Shown piece by piece: positions 43,608-53,199 of a stretch of 64,000 bases of DNA. Location of the stretch: NCBI GenBank assembly GCA_964500645.1, contig CAZCOH010000003.1, positions 24,691 through 88,690 on the forward strand, in the 5' to 3' direction. The DNA comes from CAYFIW01 sp964500645. GTDB taxonomy: Bacteria > Chloroflexota > Dehalococcoidia > Lucifugimonadales > UBA826. Below the pieces are notes generated by a model. The model was given only the letters and a program-made list of their open reading frames with translations. It did no database searches and had not been told where the DNA came from. Position numbers and translations under genes: made by a program. The stretch's first letter is position 1, and each line of letters begins with the position of its first letter.

Positions 43608-46283
43608 CTATTCTTTTTCTATTCGTACATGCTTCACTTGCAGAGGCTGTACCTTGAGCATAGGATCTTCATCCTTACTTGCTGTCAATTGCTCCATCAG
43701 ACTTCCAAACAGGCTTGTTGAAGCTACTAGGCCGCTATGCAATCCGTTGAGGTGAGCAGTGCCTTCTTTTTCGAAGTCCTCACCGATTAATTTTATTTTG
43801 TCGCCTTCTGAAATCCCCGCACTTTGTGCGTCCTGTTCATTTAGTTCGATTATTTCTGTCCGGGTTATCGAATGCATATTATCTATAATTGATATGTCTG
43901 CTTCCCTGTCTGGTTCGTGCAATACGCGACCAGGTACAAATGACATTGGGAATTGAGGATCGTGATGAGTTGCATCAATTGATTCTAGCGTTAGAGGTTG
44001 GAAGCTATATTTATCTGGCTCCGAGTATTCCCAAATTTGACCAAACTTTTCTATTTGATTGATATCTAAGCTATTGTAGTGTTCAACGTTAGCTTGCAAT
44101 TCCTCGAAGATTTCTAGCTCACTGCTAAAGTCAAAGGACGAGCTTCCCATTCTCTTAGCAAGTTGAGATATTATTCTCCAGTCCTCGTCTGCATCCCCTG
44201 TTGTCCCAATCGCCTTTCTGACTTTGTGCACTCTTCTTTCCATGCTTGTGTAGGTTCCTGACTTCTCTGCGAACGTGACAGAAGGGAAGACAATGTCGGC
44301 TTTATCCGTTAAATGGTTTTCGAAGGTGGAGTGTACAATTAGTAGTTCAGACTGGCCCAAAGCTTCTTCTAGACCACCTGATATCTGGTCAGAATAGGAT
44401 ATGTTATCTCCTATTATCTGGACTGCTTTAATCTTTCCTTTAGAAATAGAGTCAGACAGGTTAACAATTCCGACGCCATCTTTTGAAATCGACTTATAAC
44501 CTGGACCTAGATTTGGCACGCATCCAACGTCTCTTGAACCTTGTTGATTAGCACCTGAGAATAGAGGATATAGTCCGGCTGAAGGCTTACCTATATTACC
44601 GGTCAGCAGAAGTAGATTCACCAATGCTTCTACCGTTTTCGGTTTGAGGCTTTTATCAATAGTGTCTAGGCTATATAAAACCGAAGAGGAGTCTGCTTTG
44701 GCGAATAGCCTAGCAGCTTCTCTTATAGAATCTTGAGGCAAGCCTGTTAGTTCTGAAATTTTTATCAGATCAAAATCCCAAATCGAGTTTCTAAGTTCTG
44801 AGAATCCCTGACAATTTTCTGTTGAGAATTCGTGATCCTCTAATGATTCATCTAAGATGGTTCGGATTATTCCCCCAATTAGGTGACTTTCTGAATTCAG
44901 TTTTGGCCTTAGCCATAAATCTGAATATCTGGTTAGTTCAGTTTCTCTTTGATCAATTACGATCAGCTTTGCTCCCTTGGAAACGGCCTGTTTTATTGGT
45001 ACAGAAGCAACATTTTGATCTTCGGTAATGTTTGATGAGACTACCAATATGCAATTTGAGTCTAGTAATTCCCAGGTACGTGATGTTGACCCCTGAATCC
45101 CTATCATGGATTCAAGAGGCTCAACCAAATCAGGATTTGTGTTAGATGCGACGTCCACGTTGGGTGAGTTCATAATCTGACGTGCAAACTTTTGAGCAAT
45201 AAAATTATCCTCGTTAGTTCCGCGGTCAGATGCCACAATGGCATAGTCTCCGTTTTTGTAATTCGCTAGTTTCTCAGACGCATAATCCAAAGCTTCTGGC
45301 CAGGTGGATTCAGTCAATGTGCCGTCTATTCGGATTAAAGGTTTGGATAATTTTTTCTTATGATTTACAAAATCCAAACCGAATTTGCCTTTAAAGCACG
45401 CCATTCCATGGTTTGCTTCAGCTTCACGAGAAGCTATAGACCGTATTACCTTGTTACGTTTATTTACGTCCAAATCTAACTGGCAACCAACTGGGCAGTG
45501 TGGGCACGTGGTAGAGATTTGTTTTTCTGCTTTGTCCCATTTGTAGTCCCTTTCCACGATGGCTCCAGTAGGACAAACATCTATACATGCTCCACAGAAT
45601 TCACAACCTGATTCTAAAAGGGAAATTCCTTGCGAGGTTCCTATTATGCTCCGTCCTGAACGTTCCTTTAGGGTTATGGCTTTATCACCTCTAACCTCGT
45701 CACAGGCCCTAACACATCTCGAGCATACGATGCACAGATTCATATCCATGTCCCAATATGGGTCTTTTACATCGAGTGGGAGATGACGATTGTTGTAGGT
45801 AAGAGGAGTGGTTAAATCCATCTCCATATATCTTACCGTGTCTTTCAGTTCACATCTTTCATTTTTAGGACACGTTACACACCTGTCATTTACAGTAACA
45901 TGGCGCAGGCAAACATCAGTTGGACCACACAGATCGATTCGATGGCAATTAAGACATCCATGCGGATGTTCAGATATAAGAAGCTCCATTATGCCTTTTC
46001 TGAGGTCTACGATTTCGTCAGTATTTGTCTCTACCCTCATGCCTTCCGAAACTGGTGTAGTACATGAGGCAGGGCTGCCAGGAAGGGCTCGGTAACTTCC
46101 ATCTGGTGTGGGTGCCTCTGCTTTAACTACACACATCCGGCATGCGCCATAAGGCTTCATTCCTGGGTAATAACAGAGGTACGGAATGTATAGGCCATTG
46201 TCCATAGCAGCTTGTATGATCACGCTTCCAGAATCAGCTTGAACCTCCACTCCATCTATCGTCAGATTAACTTTATCTGCCAT
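43608..46283 (-). CDS. NuoG/formate dehydrogenase alpha-like iron-sulfur subunit, catalytic Sec/Cys lost
   Basis: An 891-residue subunit. It has an N-terminal [2Fe-2S] ferredoxin domain (CYYPGMKPYGACRMC), a His-Cys cluster, two [4Fe-4S] motifs (CIVCSRCVRACDE and CEFCGACIDVCPTGA) and a molybdopterin-oxidoreductase domain with its own cluster (CPHCPVGC). It aligns with FDH alpha through TNEDNFIAQKFAR, but the segment NVDVASNTNPDLV replaces the NVDxxARxUH active site, so the catalytic Sec/Cys and His are missing. ATG 46283 follows GGAG. It probably serves as an electron-transfer subunit with the NuoE/NuoF-like proteins upstream. Confidence 0.85.
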   Translation of the reverse strand: MADKVNLTIDGVEVQADSGSVIIQAAMDNGLYIPYLCYYPGMKPYGACRMCVVKAEAPTPDGSYRALPGSPASCTTPVSEGMRVETNTDEIVDLRKGIMELLISEHPHGCLNCHRIDLCGPTDVCLRHVTVNDRCVTCPKNERCELKDTVRYMEMDLTTPLTYNNRHLPLDVKDPYWDMDMNLCIVCSRCVRACDEVRGDKAITLKERSGRSIIGTSQGISLLESGCEFCGACIDVCPTGAIVERDYKWDKAEKQISTTCPHCPVGCQLDLDVNKRNKVIRSIASREAEANHGMACFKGKFGLDFVNHKKKLSKPLIRIDGTLTESTWPEALDYASEKLANYKNGDYAIVASDRGTNEDNFIAQKFARQIMNSPNVDVASNTNPDLVEPLESMIGIQGSTSRTWELLDSNCILVVSSNITEDQNVASVPIKQAVSKGAKLIVIDQRETELTRYSDLWLRPKLNSESHLIGGIIRTILDESLEDHEFSTENCQGFSELRNSIWDFDLIKISELTGLPQDSIREAARLFAKADSSSVLYSLDTIDKSLKPKTVEALVNLLLLTGNIGKPSAGLYPLFSGANQQGSRDVGCVPNLGPGYKSISKDGVGIVNLSDSISKGKIKAVQIIGDNISYSDQISGGLEEALGQSELLIVHSTFENHLTDKADIVFPSVTFAEKSGTYTSMERRVHKVRKAIGTTGDADEDWRIISQLAKRMGSSSFDFSSELEIFEELQANVEHYNSLDINQIEKFGQIWEYSEPDKYSFQPLTLESIDATHHDPQFPMSFVPGRVLHEPDREADISIIDNMHSITRTEIIELNEQDAQSAGISEGDKIKLIGEDFEKEGTAHLNGLHSGLVASTSLFGSLMEQLTASKDEDPMLKVQPLQVKHVRIEKE

Positions 46284-46285
46284 TT

Positions 46286-48025
46286 TTAATCTCCAGCCGC
46301 GAAGTCAGTTGCATATGGTCTTGTGTTTTTAGGTACGATTTTCGGAGAATTGCAAGCGTCCGTTGGACATATACCATCCTCGATATGAGAGCGGAAATCC
46401 TCTTCAAAATGTGTAATGGCAGATCTGATCGGTCCGAAACCTAGTTGACCATGTCCGCAAAGGGATCCTGCTTCCATGGTGCCACCTATACTTTTCATCA
46501 ACTCCATGTCACCAGGCTTACTTTCAAAATTCGCTATTCTTTCTACTATTTCTAAAAGATGTTCCATCCCTAATCGACACGGAAAACACTTTCCGCACGA
46601 TTCAAATTGACAGAAAGCTACTAGAACTCTGGTTAGGTCGACTGCACAGACTTTATCACTGCCCACAATTATTCCACCGGAACCGAATATTGCGCCTGCT
46701 TCCCTCATTTCATCAAAATCTATATGGATGTCTCTGCTGTCTGGCCCGAGTACACCACCTAAAGGTCCTCCAGTTTGGAGTAATTTAAGAGATCTACCTT
46801 CTGCTACCCCACCTCCTAAATCGTCTACGACTTGACCCAGGGTCATTCCCATTGAGACTTCGTACAGCCCAGGCCTGTTGACGTCACCACTAAGACAAAC
46901 AATGGCTGTTCCAGTACTTCTGTTTACGCCGATTGAGGAGAACCAATCTGCTCCTTTTGAAATTATTTCAGGAGCGTATGACAGGGATTTTACGTTATTT
47001 ATGTTACTAGGCTTACCCCATACGCCAAAGGCGGCAGGAAATGGTGGGCGATATCGTGGCATGGATCGCTTGCCTTCAACAGCTTCCATCAATGCGGTTT
47101 CTTCCCCTGCTACATATGATTCACCTGTTAGTGCAACTTCCACGTCAAAGTTGAAGTCACTATCAAATATATTTTTCCCTAGCACACCAATTTCATATGC
47201 CTCTTTAATAGCCTGTTCAGTTCTGTCTATTGGGCCGTTATGGCCATGACGTATGAAAACTATTCCGTTTGTCGCTCCTGTAGCATATCCAGCTATTGCT
47301 AGTCCCTCTATAAGGGTGTGAGGATCACTCTCTAAAATCCCCTTATCGTTATAAGCTCCTGGATCTCCCTCTTCACAGTTACACAGAATGTATTTGGTTG
47401 GACCTGGAGATCCGACCAGAAAACTCCATTTCACGCCAGTAGGGAATGCGGCTCCACCTCTGCCACGTAGTCCAGAATTTTTGACTTCGTCAATGACCTC
47501 GGATGGTGACATCATAGATATCGCTTTATTTAGACCACTGTACCCATCATTAGCTATATATTGGAGAATGTCAGCGGGAGCTATGTGCCCTGCATTCCTT
47601 AATGCCACTCTATTTTGAAGCTTTATTCCTGGAATTGAACTTAGAGGCACTACACCAGAGCTAGTGATATCTTCCTCACCAATATAACCGAGTATTTTGC
47701 TCCCAGGTATAGAATCCTCGATAAGGTAAGATTGAACAATAGTAGGAATTTCTTCAGGGGTCACATTCTTGAAAAATAATCTCGGATGACCTTTCTTTTT
47801 TATTTCAATTATTGGTTCGGCATAGCAAAGGCCTAGACATCCAACTTCATCCACATTTGCTTCGACGTTTAGGCTGGATAATGTTTCTAAAATAGTTTTT
47901 TTGACCCGAAACGCTCCCGCTGCGTGTCCACACATAGCACTTCCTACTCGAATCAGAGGGGTGTCTCCATAGACGCGGTCGTTCCAGTGAACATCTGCTT
48001 TTTCTTTAATACTTTCGTAAGTCAA
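46286..48025 (-). CDS. nuoF: NADH-oxidising flavoprotein subunit (NuoF/HoxF/HndC-like)
   Basis: A 579-residue protein. The N-terminal 110 residues form a thioredoxin-like [2Fe-2S] domain (SAMCGHAAGA and EVGCLGLCYAEP). The NADH/FMN core follows with GLRGRGGAAFPTGVKW (near residue 190), CNCEEGDPGAYNDKG and GESYVAGEETALMEA. The C-terminal cluster is ESCGKCFPCRLGMEHL. The added N-terminal ferredoxin-like domain is typical of soluble hydrogenase/FDH diaphorases rather than of complex I NuoF alone. The start is TTG 48025. It lies two bases before the NuoG-like gene. Confidence 0.92.
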   Translation of the reverse strand: MTYESIKEKADVHWNDRVYGDTPLIRVGSAMCGHAAGAFRVKKTILETLSSLNVEANVDEVGCLGLCYAEPIIEIKKKGHPRLFFKNVTPEEIPTIVQSYLIEDSIPGSKILGYIGEEDITSSGVVPLSSIPGIKLQNRVALRNAGHIAPADILQYIANDGYSGLNKAISMMSPSEVIDEVKNSGLRGRGGAAFPTGVKWSFLVGSPGPTKYILCNCEEGDPGAYNDKGILESDPHTLIEGLAIAGYATGATNGIVFIRHGHNGPIDRTEQAIKEAYEIGVLGKNIFDSDFNFDVEVALTGESYVAGEETALMEAVEGKRSMPRYRPPFPAAFGVWGKPSNINNVKSLSYAPEIISKGADWFSSIGVNRSTGTAIVCLSGDVNRPGLYEVSMGMTLGQVVDDLGGGVAEGRSLKLLQTGGPLGGVLGPDSRDIHIDFDEMREAGAIFGSGGIIVGSDKVCAVDLTRVLVAFCQFESCGKCFPCRLGMEHLLEIVERIANFESKPGDMELMKSIGGTMEAGSLCGHGQLGFGPIRSAITHFEEDFRSHIEDGICPTDACNSPKIVPKNTRPYATDFAAGD

Positions 48026-48060
48026 TTTTTTGTGACCGCCGTTTTAATTTTGCTATGGAT

Positions 48061-48549
48061 TTAATGGGAGATATCATCTTTGGACATGTTTTTGATTAAA
48101 TCTACGACATGGTCAGGGTTAACTTTGCCAAAGAGTTCGTGGTTTAAATTTACAACTGGAGCTTGTGAACAGGCTCCTAAACAAGTGTTAAACCTGAAAG
48201 ATACTTTGCCGTCAGAGGTGTCACCTTCTGTTTCTAGTTTTAATTCATCGAGCACTTTGTCTAATATGTTAGCTGCTCCAGCAAGATGGCAGGTTGGACC
48301 CCAACATACTTCTACGGTGTGATCTCCAGGGGGTGTAAATCTAAAGTTGGGGTAAAAAGAGGCAACCCCGTATACAGCGTTTTTAGAAGTTCCCATTTTT
48401 ATAGCTACTTGCTCTATTGCTTCATTGGGGATATATCCAATCTCGTCTTGAACAGCAAGCAGAGAAGAAAGCACTGTCACGGTAGGGCGTTTCTGGTTCT
48501 GTATGGCTATGTTAATTTGATCGACTAGACTTTCAGTTTCTGGTGCCAA
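48061..48549 (-). CDS. nuoE: NuoE-like [2Fe-2S] subunit
   Basis: A 162-residue thioredoxin-fold [2Fe-2S] protein. The ligands are CWGPTC (near residue 82) and NTCLGACSQAP (near residue 122), the C-x4-C and C-x3-C pattern of the 24-kDa subunit. The helical N-terminus with IGYIPNEAIEQVA is conserved. The start is TTG 48549. It opens the nuoE-nuoF-nuoG-like-FNR operon. Confidence 0.93.
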   Translation of the reverse strand: MAPETESLVDQINIAIQNQKRPTVTVLSSLLAVQDEIGYIPNEAIEQVAIKMGTSKNAVYGVASFYPNFRFTPPGDHTVEVCWGPTCHLAGAANILDKVLDELKLETEGDTSDGKVSFRFNTCLGACSQAPVVNLNHELFGKVNPDHVVDLIKNMSKDDISH

Positions 48550-48620
48550 AGATGTCCATCCTCACCTTCGTAAAAATCTTCACAATCATAGCACAGCACA
48601 TATACATGAACAATTAAATT

Positions 48621-49931
48621 CTAAACGAAATTTTTGATGACAATATCTGCTACTTCATGACCCATTTTTACGCTGTAATTTGTACCTCTGTCTTCTGGGT
48701 AAATCTGTGTGGTATTCGCCAAATACAAATTGTCTACTCCAGTCAAATGTGAGGGGATAGTTGAAGAATAGTTTTTACCAATAATAGGTTGTGCTCCGTC
48801 TATTTTGAAATGATATTTACGCAGCATCCAGGACTTCTCGAAATTCGGATTTATTTTCGAGATATGAGGAAGATAATGTTCTAGAAGTTCTTGTTCGCTC
48901 ATTTGGTACATTTCGCTATCTCGAGTAAGGTAATTTGAAAGATAAACTATGTGTTTTCCACCGTAGTTTTCAGTACCGACCAGATTCGTGTGTTCTATAA
49001 CACCTACAAACGGTGTATCCCGATCTGCTACGTTGAGCCAGTATATATTGGATAATGGTCTGTCGAGAACTAGTATAAGTAGGACTGCAGACATGTAAGG
49101 TACGGTAGACAATTTTTTTCTGTAGTCGTCACTGAGTCCCTCAGTAATCATATTAAAGATGTGAGATGGGGTCGTTGAAATCACGGCGTCAAATTTTTTA
49201 AAATGATTGTTTTTTCCCACTTCAATCCCTTCTAATTTGTTAGAAGTCACTTTGATTTTATTTACAGGAGTGGACATCACAATGTTTGCTCCCTGCGAGA
49301 TTGTTTTATTCAACAGAGTTTCAAAGACTTCTTTAAAGCTACCACTAGGGTATCCAAGCATTTCTTTTGAAACTCCTTTTCTCGATGCAAAGCGGGTATT
49401 CATTTTTCCCCATACCCATGCCATTCCAACTTCTTGATAATGGGTTTCCCCAAATTTGCCTTTCAGCATAGGTTCCCAAAAAGCTTTGAAGGCTTTTTCG
49501 CCTGCATTTTTCTGCAACCAATCCACAGCAGTTATATTTTCAACTTCTGCCCAGTTTTTTATAAACCGTATCTTCAGTGAGGAAAGACCGAGCCTGATTC
49601 TGTTGAAAGGAGATAGTGGTGTGTATTTAAGCAAGTCTAGAGGGGATGAGAAGTTGTAAATTTTTCCGCCTGATAAAGTACCTACGCTAGAAGGGAACCA
49701 ATCAATAGTTTTTTCAAGACCGATTTCTTTGCATAATTTGATAATGTCAATATCGCTTGTGAACCAGTGATGATAGCCCTTTTCCAAAGGGAACCCTTCT
49801 ATATTAAAAGTAGCTGCGTGGCCACCTACAAAATCATCCCGTTCGTATATAGTCACGTCATGATTTCTTTTTGTTAAATAATAGGCGGCCGTAAGGCCAG
49901 TCGCGCCCGCTCCTAGTATAGCTATCTTCAT
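48621..49931 (-). CDS. FAD-dependent amine oxidase/UDP-galactopyranose mutase-like oxidoreductase
   Basis: A 436-residue flavoprotein with the N-terminal GAGATGLTAAYYL dinucleotide motif (near residue 7) and the GGHAATF segment next to it. The C-terminal FAD segment NLYLANTTQIYPEDRGTNYSV is conserved in NAD(P)/FAD oxidoreductases related to protoporphyrinogen oxidase and sugar mutases. Its position, three bases before the flippase-like gene and near glycosyltransferase-fold membrane proteins, suggests a sugar or polyprenol substrate, but this is inference. ATG 49931 is used. Confidence 0.8.
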   Translation of the reverse strand: MKIAILGAGATGLTAAYYLTKRNHDVTIYERDDFVGGHAATFNIEGFPLEKGYHHWFTSDIDIIKLCKEIGLEKTIDWFPSSVGTLSGGKIYNFSSPLDLLKYTPLSPFNRIRLGLSSLKIRFIKNWAEVENITAVDWLQKNAGEKAFKAFWEPMLKGKFGETHYQEVGMAWVWGKMNTRFASRKGVSKEMLGYPSGSFKEVFETLLNKTISQGANIVMSTPVNKIKVTSNKLEGIEVGKNNHFKKFDAVISTTPSHIFNMITEGLSDDYRKKLSTVPYMSAVLLILVLDRPLSNIYWLNVADRDTPFVGVIEHTNLVGTENYGGKHIVYLSNYLTRDSEMYQMSEQELLEHYLPHISKINPNFEKSWMLRKYHFKIDGAQPIIGKNYSSTIPSHLTGVDNLYLANTTQIYPEDRGTNYSVKMGHEVADIVIKNFV

Positions 49932-49934
49932 TTG

Positions 49935-50987
49935 TTATTCCGTTTTCGAGCTCTGGTTATTTATTTTCGATAAGGATAAAAGACTTATCCCATCTAACCA
50001 TAAAAAGATCTGCCCCAGTATTATCATAGACAACAGCAAGCAAGAATGAGTTATTGTGGCGAAAGCCGCCGCATCAGGTCTTTCAACTGTGCCATGCGGC
50101 ATTAATACTAGAGTTTCTCGTGCAATCAACTCAAATAATCCTACACCGCCTGGAGCTAATGGTATGGACGAACCAATGTTGGTGATGCCTGTCACTAATA
50201 TGGTTGCTGAAAATGTAGAGATTATTCCGTCAAAATACATGTTAAGGTCCAGGCTTAGAGCTACAAACAAAAACAAGAAAGTTTCACAAATCCAAATCGG
50301 TATAGAAAGTAACAGTACTTTTGTTATCATCGAAATGCTTTTAAGAGATTCCAACCCGTCAAAAAGCTTTCCTGAGGAATCTATCAATTTCAGATGCAAT
50401 CTTTGGGGGACGAATTTGGTAAATTTATGCAAGAATTTTTCGGTTTTTTTTCGAAATAATGCAATAAATATCAATGCACCGAATAAGGCAACGAAAGGAG
50501 CCACAAATATAAAAACCAAAAAAGGTTCAGGGATTTTCGCTAAAGATGATAGACCGTGAACCGTATCACCTATGGGAATGAAAATCGAAGTGATTCCTAT
50601 TAAAAATATTAAGGCTAAAGCATCTAATATCCTTTCAATAAAAATGGTACTCAATCCTGTGACAGTGCTTACGTTTTCCCGCTTACTTAAATAATAACCT
50701 CTGACCAACTCTCCTAGTCTGAATGGCAGAAGATTGTTTGCCATGTATCCAACCACAACAACAGGGTAGAGCCTGAAAGAATTTACTGTTTTCGTTGTTG
50801 TTAATAAATATTTCCATCTCAATGCCCTAAACCAAATGCTTAACATATATATCAGGATGCCTGGTATCAAATAAATATATTCTGCCCTTTTAAAGGCCGA
50901 TTTCATAAGGTCAAAGTCCGAGGTGTAGAAAAATATGACTAGAAGCAATAACCCTAGTGATGATGCGACTATGAATTTAATTAACAT
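49935..50987 (-). CDS. Flippase-like (UPF0104 / LPG synthase transmembrane domain) protein
   Basis: A 350-residue membrane protein with about eight helices. It has the family segments RALRWKYLL (near residue 49), MANNLLPFRLGELVRGYYL (near residue 82), and SSIPLAPGGVGLFE (near residue 263). The family includes the transmembrane part of lysyl-phosphatidylglycerol synthase and AglD-like proteins, thought to move lipid-linked substrates. It lacks the soluble MprF catalytic domain, so it does not make lysyl-PG itself. It sits between the Agl23-like gene and the flavoprotein. Confidence 0.85.
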   Translation of the reverse strand: MLIKFIVASSLGLLLLVIFFYTSDFDLMKSAFKRAEYIYLIPGILIYMLSIWFRALRWKYLLTTTKTVNSFRLYPVVVVGYMANNLLPFRLGELVRGYYLSKRENVSTVTGLSTIFIERILDALALIFLIGITSIFIPIGDTVHGLSSLAKIPEPFLVFIFVAPFVALFGALIFIALFRKKTEKFLHKFTKFVPQRLHLKLIDSSGKLFDGLESLKSISMITKVLLLSIPIWICETFLFLFVALSLDLNMYFDGIISTFSATILVTGITNIGSSIPLAPGGVGLFELIARETLVLMPHGTVERPDAAAFATITHSCLLLSMIILGQIFLWLDGISLLSLSKINNQSSKTE

Positions 50988-51006
50988 ATTTGTTGCGATA
51001 TATAAT

Positions 51007-53199
51007 TCATTTGGGAGATCTGATTTCAGTTGAAATTAAATTAATTTCAGGGAAGTTTTCTTTTGTGTATAAATAGGCATCTTCACTCCCTATGTTTTCT
51101 GATACTCCGTCTCTATGTAACCAATATGACAATAGTCTGTGCCAAGAGTTTAGGTCCGCTACACTCCCAATAATTTTTTTTATGCTGACTTCTCGGTATG
51201 TGTATTCTGGAAACCACCACCTGTGAGGGATGATGACGCCATTTTTAAATCCACTGGATATTATTTTATTTGAACTGACCTCATTGTTTGAAGAATGGAC
51301 CAATATCACGTCGGCGGTTATTGTTTGCTCTATGGGCCCAGAGTTATAAACGGGGTAACCAACGTTGGGACGGTTTCTTAGATACCATGACCAAGGCCAT
51401 GTAAACCCATTGGTCTGGTCGATCTGTATATCGGTGGATAGGCTGACTTGATCAATAGCTACTGCCACGGTTTTAAGGTCTGGTGATGTTTGAGTGTATA
51501 CAATCATCTCTACTGGTATGTCGGCGTTTTTAAAGCTGGCATGGATAGATGTTCTGATTGTGAGAATAGCTAGGAATAGAACGAATCCAATGATTACAAA
51601 ATTTATTCGATCAGAGTTCTGGTTGTCTAAAATCTTTTTGATGAATATGTAGAGGCCTACGAACAATGACAATGCAATTGTTATTGCTATGACTGTTGAA
51701 ACATCACTGTTAGTGTCTTTAAATGATCTAATGCTTGTCCATAATAATATGCAAGCCACTGGCATTGAAATTATGGAAATCATGTTTTTGATTGATGTGA
51801 GATTTTGAACTCTAGTTGTCGTTAAAATATTCCCTATGTAGTGTCCCGACAATACAATTAGTGGAACTGTTATGTTTACCAGCAACCAAGGCATTTTTTC
51901 GCTTGCTACTGTGTATAGAATGAATGTGGTGACACACCAATATATTAGAAATAATTTGAATCTGCTTGGATTACTTAGATAGTGAAGTATTGCAAACAAA
52001 GCTACACAAAGAGACAGATACTCGTATAGTGGGGTGAGCATTAAATAATAATGAAGAGGTTGCCCTCCCCTGGCTTCCCCTTGTTGAACAATCCAATAGC
52101 CCAGAGATTGCCATATGCCCGATCTTATTCCCCCTCCGATATTTGTTAAAAGAGTGGTGTAAATTAAAATCCAGATTGTGTAAAAAATCAGAGCACACCG
52201 CCACCATATGCTCCAACACCATCTGTAACCGATGTAAAAAGAAAATCCTAGTAATGCTGATACAAATGTAAAGGCGAGTACTTTTCCTCCTCCGATTGGC
52301 ATGCCTATCATGCCTTTTTCGCTCAATAGTGTGATGTTCATCCACGATATTGGAGGGAAGTTTTCCGTAATACCTAGAAATGCTGACCATTGAGGTAGAG
52401 TAACGGAAGCAATCACAATCAATAACGACACTTGAGGTGATACTTTGGATAATGAAATTCCACCTCGATAGTAAGTAAAAGTGTTTTTAAGAAATTTTAC
52501 AAAAAGATTGGGATATGTAGTTATTGATAGATCGATAGGTTCAATTGTGCGGTTCCATACTTCATACAGGCAATAAAGTATCAGGTAAAGTCCTATTAGT
52601 CCTGATATTAAATAAGCACTTTCCTTTGTGCCAAAACTTAATGCCAATAGACCGGTAAAGAAGTACAAATATTTGACTTTAGAGGTCTCTAAATATTTCC
52701 ACATAGCGACAATTATTCCGAAAGTAAATACAGCCATTAGAATATCGTTACGTGCGAATCTACTAAAGTAGAGTAGGGCAGGGGATATTGCAAACAACAG
52801 TGAGGTGATTACTCCTCCAGTTCTACCTAGCGAGCTCCTAAAAAGAAAAGGCATAAGTGTGAGGAGTGATCCTGCTAAAACGTATATAAGTCTTGCCGTG
52901 AAATCGCTGTCGCCAAACAGGAAAAATATTCCCGCGGTGAGCTCCATTTGAAGTGGCCCATGCATCATCGGATTGTGAATTAGCCCTAATCCTTCAGAAA
53001 GTTGCCATGAGTGAAAGGCATGTAGACTTTCGTCATGGTGCATAGCTCGATCCCCTAAATTGTAGAGCCGGAGAAGTAAAGCTCCTAAAAATATGGTGAG
53101 GTATAGACCAATTTCAATAAAAAACCTTAAACGGGTTCTATATTTGGAACTTATATTACTTAGCAATCTATTCTCTGATACGGTAAATTCTGGGGCCAT
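51007..53199 (-). CDS. TIGR03663 (Agl23-like) polytopic GT-C-fold membrane protein
   Basis: A protein of about 730 residues with at least eleven hydrophobic helices and a C-terminal extracytoplasmic domain. Its first loop has the GT-C feature RAMHHDESLHAFHSWQL followed by PMMHGPLQMEL, where Asp-Glu resembles the metal-binding DE of PMT/ArnT glycosyltransferases. This matches TIGR03663, called flippase-activity-associated protein Agl23, found in Chloroflexota and Archaea. ATG 53199 overlaps the upstream gene by 32 bases; a TTG near 53164 is an alternative. It is probably part of glycan transfer across the membrane. Confidence 0.82.
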   Translation of the reverse strand: MAPEFTVSENRLLSNISSKYRTRLRFFIEIGLYLTIFLGALLLRLYNLGDRAMHHDESLHAFHSWQLSEGLGLIHNPMMHGPLQMELTAGIFFLFGDSDFTARLIYVLAGSLLTLMPFLFRSSLGRTGGVITSLLFAISPALLYFSRFARNDILMAVFTFGIIVAMWKYLETSKVKYLYFFTGLLALSFGTKESAYLISGLIGLYLILYCLYEVWNRTIEPIDLSITTYPNLFVKFLKNTFTYYRGGISLSKVSPQVSLLIVIASVTLPQWSAFLGITENFPPISWMNITLLSEKGMIGMPIGGGKVLAFTFVSALLGFSFYIGYRWCWSIWWRCALIFYTIWILIYTTLLTNIGGGIRSGIWQSLGYWIVQQGEARGGQPLHYYLMLTPLYEYLSLCVALFAILHYLSNPSRFKLFLIYWCVTTFILYTVASEKMPWLLVNITVPLIVLSGHYIGNILTTTRVQNLTSIKNMISIISMPVACILLWTSIRSFKDTNSDVSTVIAITIALSLFVGLYIFIKKILDNQNSDRINFVIIGFVLFLAILTIRTSIHASFKNADIPVEMIVYTQTSPDLKTVAVAIDQVSLSTDIQIDQTNGFTWPWSWYLRNRPNVGYPVYNSGPIEQTITADVILVHSSNNEVSSNKIISSGFKNGVIIPHRWWFPEYTYREVSIKKIIGSVADLNSWHRLLSYWLHRDGVSENIGSEDAYLYTKENFPEINLISTEIRSPK

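Noticed and set aside
43608..46283. Selenocysteine codon in the formate-dehydrogenase-like subunit
   Set aside because: There is no in-frame UGA, and the active-site position is occupied by Asn/Thr-type residues.
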